A DNA stretch of 32,855 nt from Veillonella magna DSM 19857 (GCF_000428745.1 NZ_AUAN01000016.1:1-32855); one strand, 5' to 3'; counted from the stretch's first letter, positions 1-8,161 are shown. Notes: a model not told the origin generated them from the letters alone. A program made the numbers and translations.

Positions 1-477
1 AAGGCAAAAGTAGTAAAACCGCTTAGCGGTCTTCGCGTAGCCGAATACTATGGTTGCCATCTGCTTCGTCCGCAGGAAGAAACAGGTTTCGAAGACTTCC
101 AGATTCCGACCAGCTTAGCTGACGTAATCAAAGCTATCGGGGCTACTCCGATTGATTTCTCTCGTAAACTTGACTGCTGTGGTTTCCATGCTGTATATCC
201 GGCACATGATTCTGTTATGCGCATGACCGGCTCCATCAATGCTGATGCAGCAAAAGAAGGCGCTGATTGCGTAGTAACGCCGTGCCCGCTGTGCCAGATG
301 CAGCTTGATATGTTCCAGAAGGAAGCAAAACAGTATGTACCGAGCGATAAAGATATGCCGATTATCCATATGAGCCAGCTCATTGGTTTGGCATTGGGCA
401 TCAGCCCGGCTGAATTGGGAATGACCAAACGTCATATGACCAGTACTGCCGCTTTAAACCGTTTCGTCGGTGCATAA
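1..477 (+). CDS. HdrB/SdhE-like CCG-domain iron-sulfur protein (3' part)
   Basis: The frame is open from base 1 to the TAA at 475-477, giving the last 158 residues of a protein whose start lies outside the window. Visible cysteines are C19 (YYGCHLLRP), the pair C59-C60 (CCGFH) and C95/C98 (TPCPLCQMQLD). The spacing C-x39-CC-x34-C-x2-C is the C-terminal CCG domain of heterodisulfide reductase subunit B. The family uses this motif for an unusual [4Fe-4S] cluster in HdrB and in SdhE/MfrE-type anchors of fumarate reductases. HdrB proteins are usually near 290 residues, so about half is visible. Which complex it serves cannot be told without the upstream genes; fumarate reductase is attractive because aspartase is encoded nearby, but this is inference. 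Confidence 0.85.
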   Translation, partial: KAKVVKPLSGLRVAEYYGCHLLRPQEETGFEDFQIPTSLADVIKAIGATPIDFSRKLDCCGFHAVYPAHDSVMRMTGSINADAAKEGADCVVTPCPLCQMQLDMFQKEAKQYVPSDKDMPIIHMSQLIGLALGISPAELGMTKRHMTSTAALNRFVGA

Positions 478-502
478 ATATATACGCATAAATGTATAAT
501 AT

Positions 503-575
503 AAAGCCCGTTAGGGAGCTACTAAGAATCCTACGTTAATGCAGGAAGTCCCAGGTAGCCCTTAACGGGCTTTTT
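503..575 (+). terminator. Rho-independent terminator with long apical region
   Basis: The arm AAAGCCCGTTA at 503-513 and the following GGG/GCTAC pair with GTAGCCC and TAACGGGCTTT at 555-573, with single-base bulges. A T run follows the 3' arm. The apical part is about 30 bases and holds a small CCT/AGG inner pairing (530-545). It closes the upstream HdrB-like transcript. Confidence 0.8.
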
Positions 576-763
576 GTTGTATGTAAGGCTGAGAAGAAAT
601 AAACGTATAATTTAGGGGAAAAGAAGTGAAGATGCACACTACAAAAGATAGCATGGGGTCACAACGTAGGCGATGATGTGCATATGATGGTGTAGTGTTA
701 GACGATATGTATTTTGAGAATAACCATATGCATAATTGCCATGGATTTGAAGATGATTTATAA
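576..763. other. Gene-free spacer before the amt promoter
   Basis: No credible reading frame is seen; short frames here lack a ribosome binding site. ACACTACA at 636-643 is complementary to TGTAGTGT at 691-698, so a hairpin with a 47-base loop is possible. I see nothing that assigns a function. Confidence 0.4.
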
Positions 764-792
764 TTGACACTTCGTCTGAAACAAGGTATTAT
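764..792 (+). promoter_or_regulatory. Sigma-A-type promoter of amt
   Basis: TTGACA at 764-769 and TATTAT at 787-792 are separated by 17 bases, a near-consensus housekeeping promoter. Transcription should start near 799, only about 35 bases before the terminator hairpin at 834. Confidence 0.8.
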
Positions 793-808
793 GCAATCAA
801 ACAAAATA

Positions 809-862
809 TACCAAGCTTGGTAATCGGCAATGGAGCCCTCGTAGACGTACGAGGGCTTTTTC
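809..862 (+). promoter_or_regulatory. Probable attenuator in the amt leader (palindrome plus terminator)
   Basis: TACCAAGCTTGGTA at 809-822 is a perfect 14-base palindrome. AGCCCTCGTA at 834-843 pairs with TACGAGGGCT at 848-857 and is followed by TTTTC, a textbook intrinsic terminator. Both lie between the strong promoter at 764-792 and the amt start at 905, so a default transcript would be about 60 bases. Termination before amt suggests expression controlled by antitermination. The trigger is not identifiable; neither hexaloop (AAGCTT, AGACGT) has the A1/G4 pattern expected for ANTAR-protein targets. Confidence 0.65.
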
Positions 863-904
863 TGTTGTCGGATGTAGGTATAGTTTGTCAAAGGAGAGAG
901 GCAT

Positions 905-2242
905 ATGGAACGATTGGTAATCGATACGGGCGATACAGCGTTTATGCTGATATCAATGGTGTTTGTTATGATTATGACGCCGGCGTTGGCGTTATTTTAC
1001 GGCGGCATGGTACGCGCTAAAAATGTATTGAATACGATTATGCAGTGCTTGGCGGCAATTGGAATTATCAGTGTACAGTGGGTATTATTTGGTTATAGTT
1101 TATCTTTTGGTCCTGATGTAAATCATATCATCGGCAATTTTGATTGGAGTCTGTTTACCGGTGTAGGTATGCCGCCGGAAGAAGTGTATTCAGCGACAAT
1201 TCCGCATATGCTCTTTGCCTTGTTCCAGATGATGTTCGCCATCATCACGGCAGGCATTATTACCGGTGCTTTTGTGGAACGCATGCGATTCGGTGCCTTT
1301 TTAATTTTTATTGCCCTGTGGACTACGCTGGTATATGATCCGGTAGCTCATTGGGTATGGGGTGTTGATGGTTGGCTTCGCAATGAAGGTGTACTCGACT
1401 TTGCCGGTGGTACGGTTATTCATATTCTATCCGGTATTTCCGGCCTGGTAGCGGCCATGCTTATCGGCAAGCGCGCCGGTTACGGACGTACGGCGATGAT
1501 TCCTCATAACATTCCTATGGTAGTTATCGGGATGGCGTTCTTGTGGTTAGGATGGTTTGGTTTTAATGGCGGCAGTGCGTTTGCTGCTAATGGATTGGCA
1601 GCGCATGCAATGGTGACTACACAGGTAGCGGCAGCTACGGGCATGCTTGGGTGGATGCTTTCGGAAAGCATGTTGGCCGGTAAGGCAACTACATTAGGTG
1701 CAGCATCCGGAGCTATTGCCGGTTTGGTTGCCATAACGCCCGGTGCCGGTTTTGTACCGGTATGGACGGCATTGCCTATTGGTTTCATCGGTGGCATCAT
1801 TTGCTATACCAGTGTGGCACATATTAAAACTAAGCTAGGCTACGATGACTCGTTGGATGCGTTTGGCATTCACGGTGTAGGCGGCCTATGGGGGGCTATT
1901 GCTACAGGGCTATTTGCCAGCACGGCAGTTAATGAAGCCGGTGCAGACGGGTTGTTCTTCGGTAATCCCATGCAGTTATGGATACAGATAGAAGGTATTG
2001 TGTATTGTGCGCTTTACGGTATCGCGGTTACGGCGGTTATCGTTTTGGCTATGAAAGCATGTATGCGCGTGCGTGCCGATGAAGGCGAACAGATTGTGGG
2101 CATGGATGCTTTGGAACATGGCGAACGGGGGTATGCGTATATGGATTCCTTGGGCGCGCTTAGTTTTTCAAAACCGATTGATGCACCGCAGTATACTACG
2201 GCATCGGCTAAGGATGCCAAGCGATTGGCTATGACAGAGTAG
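905..2242 (+). CDS. amt: Ammonium transporter Amt
   Basis: A 445-residue Amt/Rh-family ammonium channel of the cytoplasmic membrane. The family signatures are plain. D165 in the DFAGGTVIH motif corresponds to E. coli AmtB Asp160. H173 and H323 (AFGIHGVGG) are the twin histidines of the conducting pore. F220 in WFGFNGGSA matches the Phe215 gate. The protein opens directly with a membrane segment (about residues 10-32), without a clear cleaved signal peptide. About 11 hydrophobic spans are expected, followed by a cytoplasmic tail from about residue 386 that usually contacts PII proteins. The ATG is preceded by AAAGGAGAGAG. The PII-like gene starts 41 bases after its stop, the classic amt-glnK pairing. 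Expression probably depends on readthrough of the leader terminator at 834-862. Confidence 0.97.
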   Translation: MERLVIDTGDTAFMLISMVFVMIMTPALALFYGGMVRAKNVLNTIMQCLAAIGIISVQWVLFGYSLSFGPDVNHIIGNFDWSLFTGVGMPPEEVYSATIPHMLFALFQMMFAIITAGIITGAFVERMRFGAFLIFIALWTTLVYDPVAHWVWGVDGWLRNEGVLDFAGGTVIHILSGISGLVAAMLIGKRAGYGRTAMIPHNIPMVVIGMAFLWLGWFGFNGGSAFAANGLAAHAMVTTQVAAATGMLGWMLSESMLAGKATTLGAASGAIAGLVAITPGAGFVPVWTALPIGFIGGIICYTSVAHIKTKLGYDDSLDAFGIHGVGGLWGAIATGLFASTAVNEAGADGLFFGNPMQLWIQIEGIVYCALYGIAVTAVIVLAMKACMRVRADEGEQIVGMDALEHGERGYAYMDSLGALSFSKPIDAPQYTTASAKDAKRLAMTE

Positions 2243-2283
2243 CCGTGATGGAGAGAAGGGAAGTCATGATGGAGGATAGAAGC

Positions 2284-2691
2284 ATGAGTACAGGCATTTA
2301 CCGAGTGGAAATTATTACGCGACCGGAGCGACTGGAAGCGTTGAAGGAAGCGCTTCGTGCTATACGAGTGACAGGCATGACCGTATCACAGGTGTATGGA
2401 TGTGGCTTATCTACGGGATTAAAAGAAACATATCGAGGTCAACAGGTAGAGGTAAGTTTGCTACCTAAGATTAAGGTTGAAATTATCGTTTACGAAGTAG
2501 CAGTAGATGATGTTATTGATGCGGCAATCGGTGCTTGTCGTACGGGACAAATCGGTGATGGAAAAATTTTTGTTACCGAGGTGGCCGATGCGGTGCGCAT
2601 CCGCACAGGTGAACGAGGAGCAGCGGCCATTATGGATCGACCGTCGGAACGTGAATTGGTTGAGCAACGTATAGCAGGACATAACTTATAG
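2284..2691 (+). CDS. PII signal-transduction protein, variant (GlnK-like)
   Basis: A 135-residue PII-family protein that should trimerise and gate the adjacent Amt. I chose the ATG at 2284 because GGAGG at 2271-2275 sits 8 bases upstream and the product begins like other PII proteins, with IITRPERLEALKEAL soon after the start. In-frame starts at 2245 (GTG), 2248, 2266 and 2269 would add 5-13 residues. The B-loop (TGQIGDGKIFV, residues 88-97) and C-loop (RIRTGERG, 105-112) are kept, as is the lysine matching Lys58 (K62). Two regulatory positions are changed: the residue matching Gln39, which helps bind 2-oxoglutarate, is S43 (GCGLSTG), and the residue matching the uridylylated Tyr51 is V55 (YRGQQV). 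Ligand response and modification are therefore probably non-classical. Confidence 0.92.
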   Translation: MSTGIYRVEIITRPERLEALKEALRAIRVTGMTVSQVYGCGLSTGLKETYRGQQVEVSLLPKIKVEIIVYEVAVDDVIDAAIGACRTGQIGDGKIFVTEVADAVRIRTGERGAAAIMDRPSERELVEQRIAGHNL

Positions 2692-2701
2692 TAAAAATAG
2701 A

Positions 2702-2740
2702 AATCCCCGGCAAATGATATGGTATTTGTCGGGGATTCTT
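2702..2740 (+). terminator. Terminator after the amt-PII unit
   Basis: The 14-base arm at 2702-2715 pairs with 2724-2737 through one G-U pair, with an 8-base loop. The T run after it is short (CTT), so termination may be incomplete, but the stem is strong. Confidence 0.7.
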
Positions 2741-2812
2741 ACAAGTATTTTATAGATTAATACATATGAGATTCTATAAAGTTAGTATATATGCTAAAAA
2801 CAGATATTTGTA

Positions 2813-2841
2813 TTGCTCTTGAATTATAATTATGGTAAGAT
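2813..2841 (+). promoter_or_regulatory. Possible promoter of the sodium:solute symporter gene
   Basis: TTGCTC at 2813-2818 and TAAGAT at 2836-2841 are 17 bases apart. An alternative TATAAT lies at 2825-2830 without a good -35 partner. The AT-rich stretch 2853-2883, which contains AATTA/TAATT inverted segments, follows before the start codon. Confidence 0.45.
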
Positions 2842-2897
2842 GTCCTTATACTAATTATTAAATTAATTTTTCTAATTAATTGTAAGGAGTGTAGGGT

Positions 2898-4301
2898 ATG
2901 GATTCATTAACAATTATCTGGGTTATTGTTATCGGCTATTTGGTGCTCAACCTGGCCGTTGGCGTATATAGCCATATTCGGGTAAAAAACAGCGCGGACT
3001 ATTTGTTGGCCGGCCGACGTATTGGTGTGTTGATGACGGCAGGCACATTGGCGGCTACGGAAATCGGTGGCGGCAGTACGGTTGGTGTAGCGGCGAAGGC
3101 TTACGGCTCATGGGGGTTGTCAGCAGGGTGGTATGTGGTAGCATCCGGTATCGGGGTTATTTTAGTTTCCTTTGTAGCACCTTTATTGCGCAGGGCCATG
3201 GCAACAACGGTACCGGAAATTATCGGTCGCCGATTCGGAACGTCCAGTTATCTTATTACCTCCGTGCTCTCTATGGTATCGACTATTGCGTTGGCGGCTG
3301 TACAAATTACGGCGACAGCTACTATCATCAGTGTACTGACCGGTATGTCTACGGACGCATCTATTTTACTATGCGGAGGGATCTTAGTATTGTACACGAT
3401 GTTCGGCGGTATGTGGAGTGTAACACTGACAGATGTCATCCATTTCTTTGTATTGGTAGGTGGCTTTTCATTGGCTGTGCCCTTTGTATTGGAAGAAGCT
3501 GGTGGCTGGCATGCCGTGGTAGCTGCGTTACCGCCGGAGCAATTGGGCTTTACCAAAGTAGGCTGGAAAACAATTGTTGGTCTAATTATCATGTACTTTA
3601 TGACATTTTCTACCGGACAGGAATCAGTGCAACGTTACTTTGCAGCAAAGGATGAAAAAACAGCTGTATGGGGATCGATTATTTGTGGTATCGTTATGGC
3701 TCTCTTTGCTTTTGTTCCGGCTGTATTGGGTTTGGTGGCCTTGGCGGTATTCCCAAATATTGAAGCCAATAATGCCGTAGCTACGGTGGCGCTGAATTTA
3801 ATGCCACCGGTGATGGCCGGACTTGTTATGGCTGCGGTGGCTTCGGCGACGATGTCATCCGGTGCCGGTGATTTACTCGGTGCAGCGACGGTGTTTACCA
3901 AAGATATTTTAGAACGTCATTTTGTGCCGAATATTACGGATGATCAGTTGACGCGATACAGTCGGTGGTGCGTATTTTTCCTCGGCTTGGTAGCTATCGG
4001 CATCTCCTTTGCCAGCAAGGCAATCATTCCTCTCTTAGTATTTGCCTTTACGATGCGTTCGGCCGGACCGTTCGCCGCATTTCTTTTGGGACTTACTTGG
4101 AAAGGTGCGACTAAGGGGGCCGGTATTACATCTATTGTTCTGGGATCCTTGGCAGGCTTTGGTTGGGAAATTGCCGGTCAGCCTTTTGGCATTATGTCCA
4201 TCATTTTTGGATCGGGAGTTAGCGTTATCGTATTTGTTGTTACCGTCTGGATTGAAAAGGCGATGGGAAGAGAACCGGCACCGCCGGCAATTCCGGAGTA
4301 G
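2898..4301 (+). CDS. Sodium:solute symporter (SSS family)
   Basis: A 467-residue polytopic membrane protein of the solute:sodium symporter family (PutP/PanF/SGLT fold). Supporting features are the N-terminal segment with ADYLLAGRRIG at about residues 34-44, the glycine-rich AATEIGGGSTVGVA at 53-66, and the ATMSSGAGDLLGAATVFTKD signature at about 315-334. Roughly 12-13 hydrophobic spans are readable and the length is typical. The start is supported by AAGGAG 10-15 bases upstream. The gene stands alone between the PII terminator and the trp T-box promoter, with no linked enzyme, so the substrate cannot be deduced. No terminator is obvious directly after it. Confidence 0.9.
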   Translation: MDSLTIIWVIVIGYLVLNLAVGVYSHIRVKNSADYLLAGRRIGVLMTAGTLAATEIGGGSTVGVAAKAYGSWGLSAGWYVVASGIGVILVSFVAPLLRRAMATTVPEIIGRRFGTSSYLITSVLSMVSTIALAAVQITATATIISVLTGMSTDASILLCGGILVLYTMFGGMWSVTLTDVIHFFVLVGGFSLAVPFVLEEAGGWHAVVAALPPEQLGFTKVGWKTIVGLIIMYFMTFSTGQESVQRYFAAKDEKTAVWGSIICGIVMALFAFVPAVLGLVALAVFPNIEANNAVATVALNLMPPVMAGLVMAAVASATMSSGAGDLLGAATVFTKDILERHFVPNITDDQLTRYSRWCVFFLGLVAIGISFASKAIIPLLVFAFTMRSAGPFAAFLLGLTWKGATKGAGITSIVLGSLAGFGWEIAGQPFGIMSIIFGSGVSVIVFVVTVWIEKAMGREPAPPAIPE

Positions 4302-4407
4302 AATTAAAAGGCTATCGTATATAAAGTGTATTGGAAATAATTACAGGAAGTTATATACATTATTGTGGTTCTTTCTAATTATTTACAGTTAAATTTTAAA
4401 TAGTATA
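4302..4407. other. AT-rich spacer before the trp promoter
   Basis: About 100 bases without a supported gene or clear hairpin terminator. Readthrough from the symporter gene into the trp leader is therefore possible. Confidence 0.4.
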
Positions 4408-4439
4408 TTGACAACCGGACAAAATGCGTGTACTATAAT
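4408..4439 (+). promoter_or_regulatory. Promoter of the trp operon leader
   Basis: TTGACA at 4408-4413 is followed after 17 bases by TACTAT (4431-4436), overlapping a TATAAT at 4434-4439. Transcription would start close to 4445, just before the T-box stem I. Confidence 0.75.
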
Positions 4440-4444
4440 AACCA

Positions 4445-4837
4445 ACTTAAGCGGACAACAATCCGCGAAGTGTGAACAAATTACATATATGTCTCACAAA
4501 CCTATGAGGTGGAGATAAAAATAGGAAGTGCGCTTACAGAGAGTGAGGATGGCTGAGATCTCACAGAATGCAGCTTATTAAATGGACCACCGAGGGCGTT
4601 GTCAAAGGCATTGTTACATTACTTAACAGTAATGGCAGTGATCGAGTATTCAACGACGCGACATTGGCGTTAACAATGAGGGGTATGTTAGTACCCTGCG
4701 AAAGAGGGATGTACATCTAATCAAGGTGGTACCGCGAGTATACGGATTGTATGACAAGAGCCGTAAGGCTTTTGTAACGATAGTAAGTTTACCCGTCCTT
4801 GGCAAAGCAGATTGTGCTTTGCTGAGGGCGGTTTTTT
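4445..4837 (+). promoter_or_regulatory. T-box riboswitch, tRNA-Trp specific (trp leader)
   Basis: The leader has the parts of a T-box element in order. Stem I carries AGAGAG near 4538 and a distal GATGGCTGAGA loop closed by GTGAG/CTCAC. The codon TGG at 4583-4585 (context AAATGGACC) sits where the specifier is expected. The T-box core AAGGTGGTACCGCG lies at 4723-4736. A terminator follows at 4793-4837. Uncharged tRNA-Trp should pair with TGG through its anticodon and with the TGGT bulge through its acceptor end, favouring the antiterminator and expression of trpE onward. Specificity for tryptophan agrees with the genes downstream. Confidence 0.93.
4793..4837 (+). terminator. Conditional terminator of the T-box leader
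   Basis: GCAAAGCA at 4802-4809 pairs with TGCTTTGC at 4815-4822, extended by CCGTCCTT (4793-4800) against GAGGGCGG (4824-4831), and followed by six T. This is the regulated terminator; the competing antiterminator uses the T-box core at 4723-4736. Confidence 0.88.
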
Positions 4838-4904
4838 ATTTATATAATTGATTGATAAAAAAGAGAGTTAATTACCCGATATATACAGGAAAGGAAGAGT
4901 AGTG

Positions 4905-6488
4905 ATGGCTGAGATAACATTAGAAACGGTAAAAGCTTATGCCGATACGTATAAGGCAGTGCCGATTACCGTTGAATTATTTGCCGATGTATGTACCCCT
5001 ATAGAGTTACTTCGAATGCTACGGCAAGCAGGAACACCGGCGTTTCTGTTGGAAAGTGTGGACCAACAGGAACACTGGGGACGCTACTCTTTCCTAGGCT
5101 ATAAGCCGCAGCTGACAGTTCGGGCCAAGAATGGAACAGTGGAGGTGGTAACGGACGATACCTGCCAGGTGGTTACAGATACACCGAGGCAAGCTATACG
5201 CCGCGTGTTAGCACAGTATAAGGCACCGCGTTTGCAAGGGCTACCTCCCTTTATCGGTGGTTTTGTTGGCTATGCAGCTTATGAGTATATCGGTTATGTA
5301 GAGCCGCATATTCATTTCAATTACGACAAGGGTGACAGTCCGTCGGCGTATGATGTGGACTTGATGTTCTTTGATAAAGTGATTGCCTTTGATCACTATC
5401 GACAGAAGATTGTGTTGGTGGCATTGGTGGCAACGGATAATTTGGATGTTAACTATAAGGTGGCTCGCGCTGAGTTGGCTGCGTTAGCAGAGCAAATAGA
5501 AGGACATCACATTCATCCGGTAGCGGCTCCGGTAGGGGGACGACGTAAATATTTGGATGATGGTGGTCAGTTGCAAGGTGATTTCACGGCGGAGTTTACG
5601 CGGGACGGTTACATGGCCGGCGTGGAACGGTTGAAGCATCATATAGTGGAAGGCGATATTTTCCAAGCCGTGTTATCCAATGCACAGTCGGCTCCCTTTG
5701 AAGGTAGCTTGCTTAATACATACCGTGTGCTGCGAACGACAAATCCGTCGCCGTATATGTTTTACATGGGAGGCGAAAATTTAGAGCTTGCCGGTGCGTC
5801 TCCGGAAACGTTGGTACGGGTGCAAGACGGACGTGTTACTACGTATCCGATTGCAGGCACGCGCAAGCGAGGTCGTAATGCAGTAGACGATGAACGGATT
5901 GCGGCGGGATTACTAAAGGATGAAAAGGAATTGGCGGAACATACGATGCTCGTTGATCTTGGTCGCAACGATGTAGGGCGGGTGAGTCGATTCGGCTCGG
6001 TGGAAGTAACTCGCTTCAAGGGGATTGAAAAATTTTCCCACGTCATTCATGTGTGCTCTACCGTAGAAGGTGACTTGCGTGATGATTGCGATGCGCTGGA
6101 TGCACTGGAAGCAATGTTGCCGGCAGGCACTTTATCGGGTGCTCCCAAGGTTCGTGCTATTGAATTACTAGCCGATATGGAAGGTACTCGGCGCGGTGCT
6201 TATGGCGGGGCTATTGGATACTTGGATGTTACCGGTAACATGGATATGTGTATCGGCATTCGCATGGCTGTTCTTATGGACGGTATCGTTACGGTACGAG
6301 CCGGTGCGGGTATTGTGGCGGACAGTGTGCCAGCTATGGAATACGAGGAGACTATTAATAAAGCAAAGGCAGTTATGGAAGCGATTCGCATTGCCGATAC
6401 CTTAGGAAATAAGAATGACATCCATTCAGCCCAAGGTATGAGTCATGCAATTGCGAAAACGATGACAAAGGACGGTGAAGATGCATGA
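4905..6488 (+). CDS. trpE: Anthranilate synthase component I
   Basis: A 527-residue chorismate-utilising enzyme. With TrpG it converts chorismate and glutamine to anthranilate, the first committed step of tryptophan synthesis. The feedback motif LLES-x10-S is intact at residues 48-62, and NPSPYMFY, also part of the tryptophan/substrate region, is present. The catalytic domain shows PIAGTRKRG, a glutamate-rich ELAEHTMLVDLGRND and GTLSGAPKVRA. ATG 4905 is preferred over GTG 4902 because GGAAG at 4893-4897 is better spaced. The stop overlaps the trpG start by 4 bases (ATGA), indicating translational coupling. Intact feedback residues mean regulation both at the T-box and by tryptophan binding. 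Confidence 0.97.
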   Translation: MAEITLETVKAYADTYKAVPITVELFADVCTPIELLRMLRQAGTPAFLLESVDQQEHWGRYSFLGYKPQLTVRAKNGTVEVVTDDTCQVVTDTPRQAIRRVLAQYKAPRLQGLPPFIGGFVGYAAYEYIGYVEPHIHFNYDKGDSPSAYDVDLMFFDKVIAFDHYRQKIVLVALVATDNLDVNYKVARAELAALAEQIEGHHIHPVAAPVGGRRKYLDDGGQLQGDFTAEFTRDGYMAGVERLKHHIVEGDIFQAVLSNAQSAPFEGSLLNTYRVLRTTNPSPYMFYMGGENLELAGASPETLVRVQDGRVTTYPIAGTRKRGRNAVDDERIAAGLLKDEKELAEHTMLVDLGRNDVGRVSRFGSVEVTRFKGIEKFSHVIHVCSTVEGDLRDDCDALDALEAMLPAGTLSGAPKVRAIELLADMEGTRRGAYGGAIGYLDVTGNMDMCIGIRMAVLMDGIVTVRAGAGIVADSVPAMEYEETINKAKAVMEAIRIADTLGNKNDIHSAQGMSHAIAKTMTKDGEDA

Positions 6489-7048
6489 TACTGTTAATTG
6501 ATCATTACGATAGTTTTGCTTTCAATGTGTACCAAGCCTTGGGAAGTATTAACCCGGATATCAAAGTGGTGCGCAGTGATGCAATTACTCTCGATGAAAT
6601 CGAAGCCTTGGCACCAACGCATATTGTGTTATCACCGGGACCGGGAAAACCATCGGAAGCGGTCATTTATGGACAGGCCATCGAACGCTTTAAAGGACGG
6701 ATTCCTATTTTGGGCATTTGCTTGGGACACCAAGCCATCGGTGAAGCCTTTGGTGCTACCGTTACCTATGCGCCGCAAATTATGCACGGCAAGGCAAGTA
6801 GGATAACTATTGATGCAGATAGCTGTTTGTTTAAAAATATTCCCAAGACATGTGAGGTGGCACGGTATCATTCCTTAGTTATCGATCCTCGCACAATGCC
6901 TGACGATTTGAAGGTTACGGCACGTACGGAGGATGGTATTGTTATGGCAGTTGAGCACCGAACGTATCCGGTGTACGGCGTACAGTTTCATCCGGAATCC
7001 ATTTTGACGCCGCAAGGTATGACAATACTTAACAATTTTTTAGCATAG
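6485..7048 (+). CDS. trpG: Anthranilate synthase component II (glutamine amidotransferase)
   Basis: A 187-residue class I glutamine amidotransferase that hydrolyses glutamine and passes ammonia to TrpE. The nucleophile is C79 in GICLGHQ, and the His-Glu pair is H169/E171 in VQFHPES. The oxyanion motif SPGPGKP is at about 50-56. It overlaps trpE by 4 bases. No second PabA-like protein is seen here, so it may also serve p-aminobenzoate synthesis, as in some Firmicutes; this cannot be shown from the window. An 87-base spacer with no clear terminator separates it from trpD. Confidence 0.96.
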   Translation: MILLIDHYDSFAFNVYQALGSINPDIKVVRSDAITLDEIEALAPTHIVLSPGPGKPSEAVIYGQAIERFKGRIPILGICLGHQAIGEAFGATVTYAPQIMHGKASRITIDADSCLFKNIPKTCEVARYHSLVIDPRTMPDDLKVTARTEDGIVMAVEHRTYPVYGVQFHPESILTPQGMTILNNFLA

Positions 7049-7135
7049 CAACGACCGACTCCATAGCGAATCGGTATAAGAGATATAAAGGAAAAAGAGG
7101 ACAGCATAGAGAAAATTAGAAAGAGAGTGAAAACC

Positions 7136-8161
7136 ATGATTCAGCAAGCAATAGATACTATCATAAACGGGGAGAATTTAACATACGAATTGGCGCGCGA
7201 CGCTATGGGGAGAATTATGAAGGGGGAAGCTAACGAATCGCAGATTGCTGCCTTGTTGGCTACACTTCGCTTAAAAGGAGAAACGGTTGAGGAAATCAGC
7301 GGGTTTGCGCAAGCCATGCGCGATGCATGCCTGACGGTACAGCATGACGGAGATGTGTTCGAAATTGTCGGTACCGGCGGTGACGGTGCCAATACGTTTA
7401 ATATTTCTACCACGTCGGGATTTGTTATTGCTGCCGGCGGTGTAAAAGTAGCCAAGCATGGTAACCGCGGTGTATCCAGTAAATGCGGAGCTGCCGATTG
7501 TTTGGAAGCACTAGGGGCACAGTTGCAATTGAATGCAGTGCAAAATGCCAAACTTCTTAACGAGTCCGGAATGTGCTTTATGTTTGCACCGGTATATCAT
7601 CAGTCGATGAAATATGCAGCGCCGGTACGTAAGGCGTTAGGAATTCGCACAGTGTTCAATGTATTAGGTCCTCTTAGCAATCCGGCCGGTGCTACCGTTC
7701 AGCTGATGGGCGTATATGATAAAGATTTGGTAGAGCCGTTGGCGAAAGTGCTGGTTAAGCTAGGTGTTAAGCGCGGTGCTGTTGTCCATGGCTTTGATGG
7801 CCTTGATGAAATTACAGCATGTGATAAAACCTATGTGTGCGAAATCGATAACGGTACGGTAATAAGTTATGTGCTCGATCCGGTTGATTACGGTATGACT
7901 TATGCGGCCCATGGTGATTTACGCGGCGGCGAAGCCAAAGAGAATGCGGCAATTACCAGAGCAGTACTTGGCGGCGAACAAGGTCCGCGAAGAAATGCAG
8001 TACTATTGAATGCGGGCATGGCCTTTCATTTGACAGATCCGTTGCTTACCATAGCGGACGGGATTGCGCGAGCGGCAGAACTTATTGACAGTGGAGCAGC
8101 TTTGCGTTGTATGGAACAGTTTGTCAAATTATCCAATGAGGTGACGCAGTATGATTCTTGA
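7136..8161 (+). CDS. trpD: Anthranilate phosphoribosyltransferase
   Basis: A protein of 341 residues, normal for TrpD, transferring the phosphoribosyl group of PRPP to anthranilate. The PRPP loop GTGGDGANTFNIST is intact, followed by KHGNRGVSSKCGAAD. The conserved NVLGPLSNP segment and the GLDE motif (HGFDGLDEI) are also present. ATG 7136 is preferred over the in-frame GTG at 7127, since the AAAGAGAG sequence lies at the right distance for it. The 3' end overlaps trpC by 11 bases, supporting translational coupling. Confidence 0.96.
   Translation: MIQQAIDTIINGENLTYELARDAMGRIMKGEANESQIAALLATLRLKGETVEEISGFAQAMRDACLTVQHDGDVFEIVGTGGDGANTFNISTTSGFVIAAGGVKVAKHGNRGVSSKCGAADCLEALGAQLQLNAVQNAKLLNESGMCFMFAPVYHQSMKYAAPVRKALGIRTVFNVLGPLSNPAGATVQLMGVYDKDLVEPLAKVLVKLGVKRGAVVHGFDGLDEITACDKTYVCEIDNGTVISYVLDPVDYGMTYAAHGDLRGGEAKENAAITRAVLGGEQGPRRNAVLLNAGMAFHLTDPLLTIADGIARAAELIDSGAALRCMEQFVKLSNEVTQYDS

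Noticed and set aside
809-862. The two hairpins of the amt leader as an ANTAR-protein antitermination target
   Set aside because: Tandem hairpins fit the layout, but the hexaloops AAGCTT and AGACGT lack G at loop position 4, and the second hairpin is the terminator itself rather than an alternative to it.
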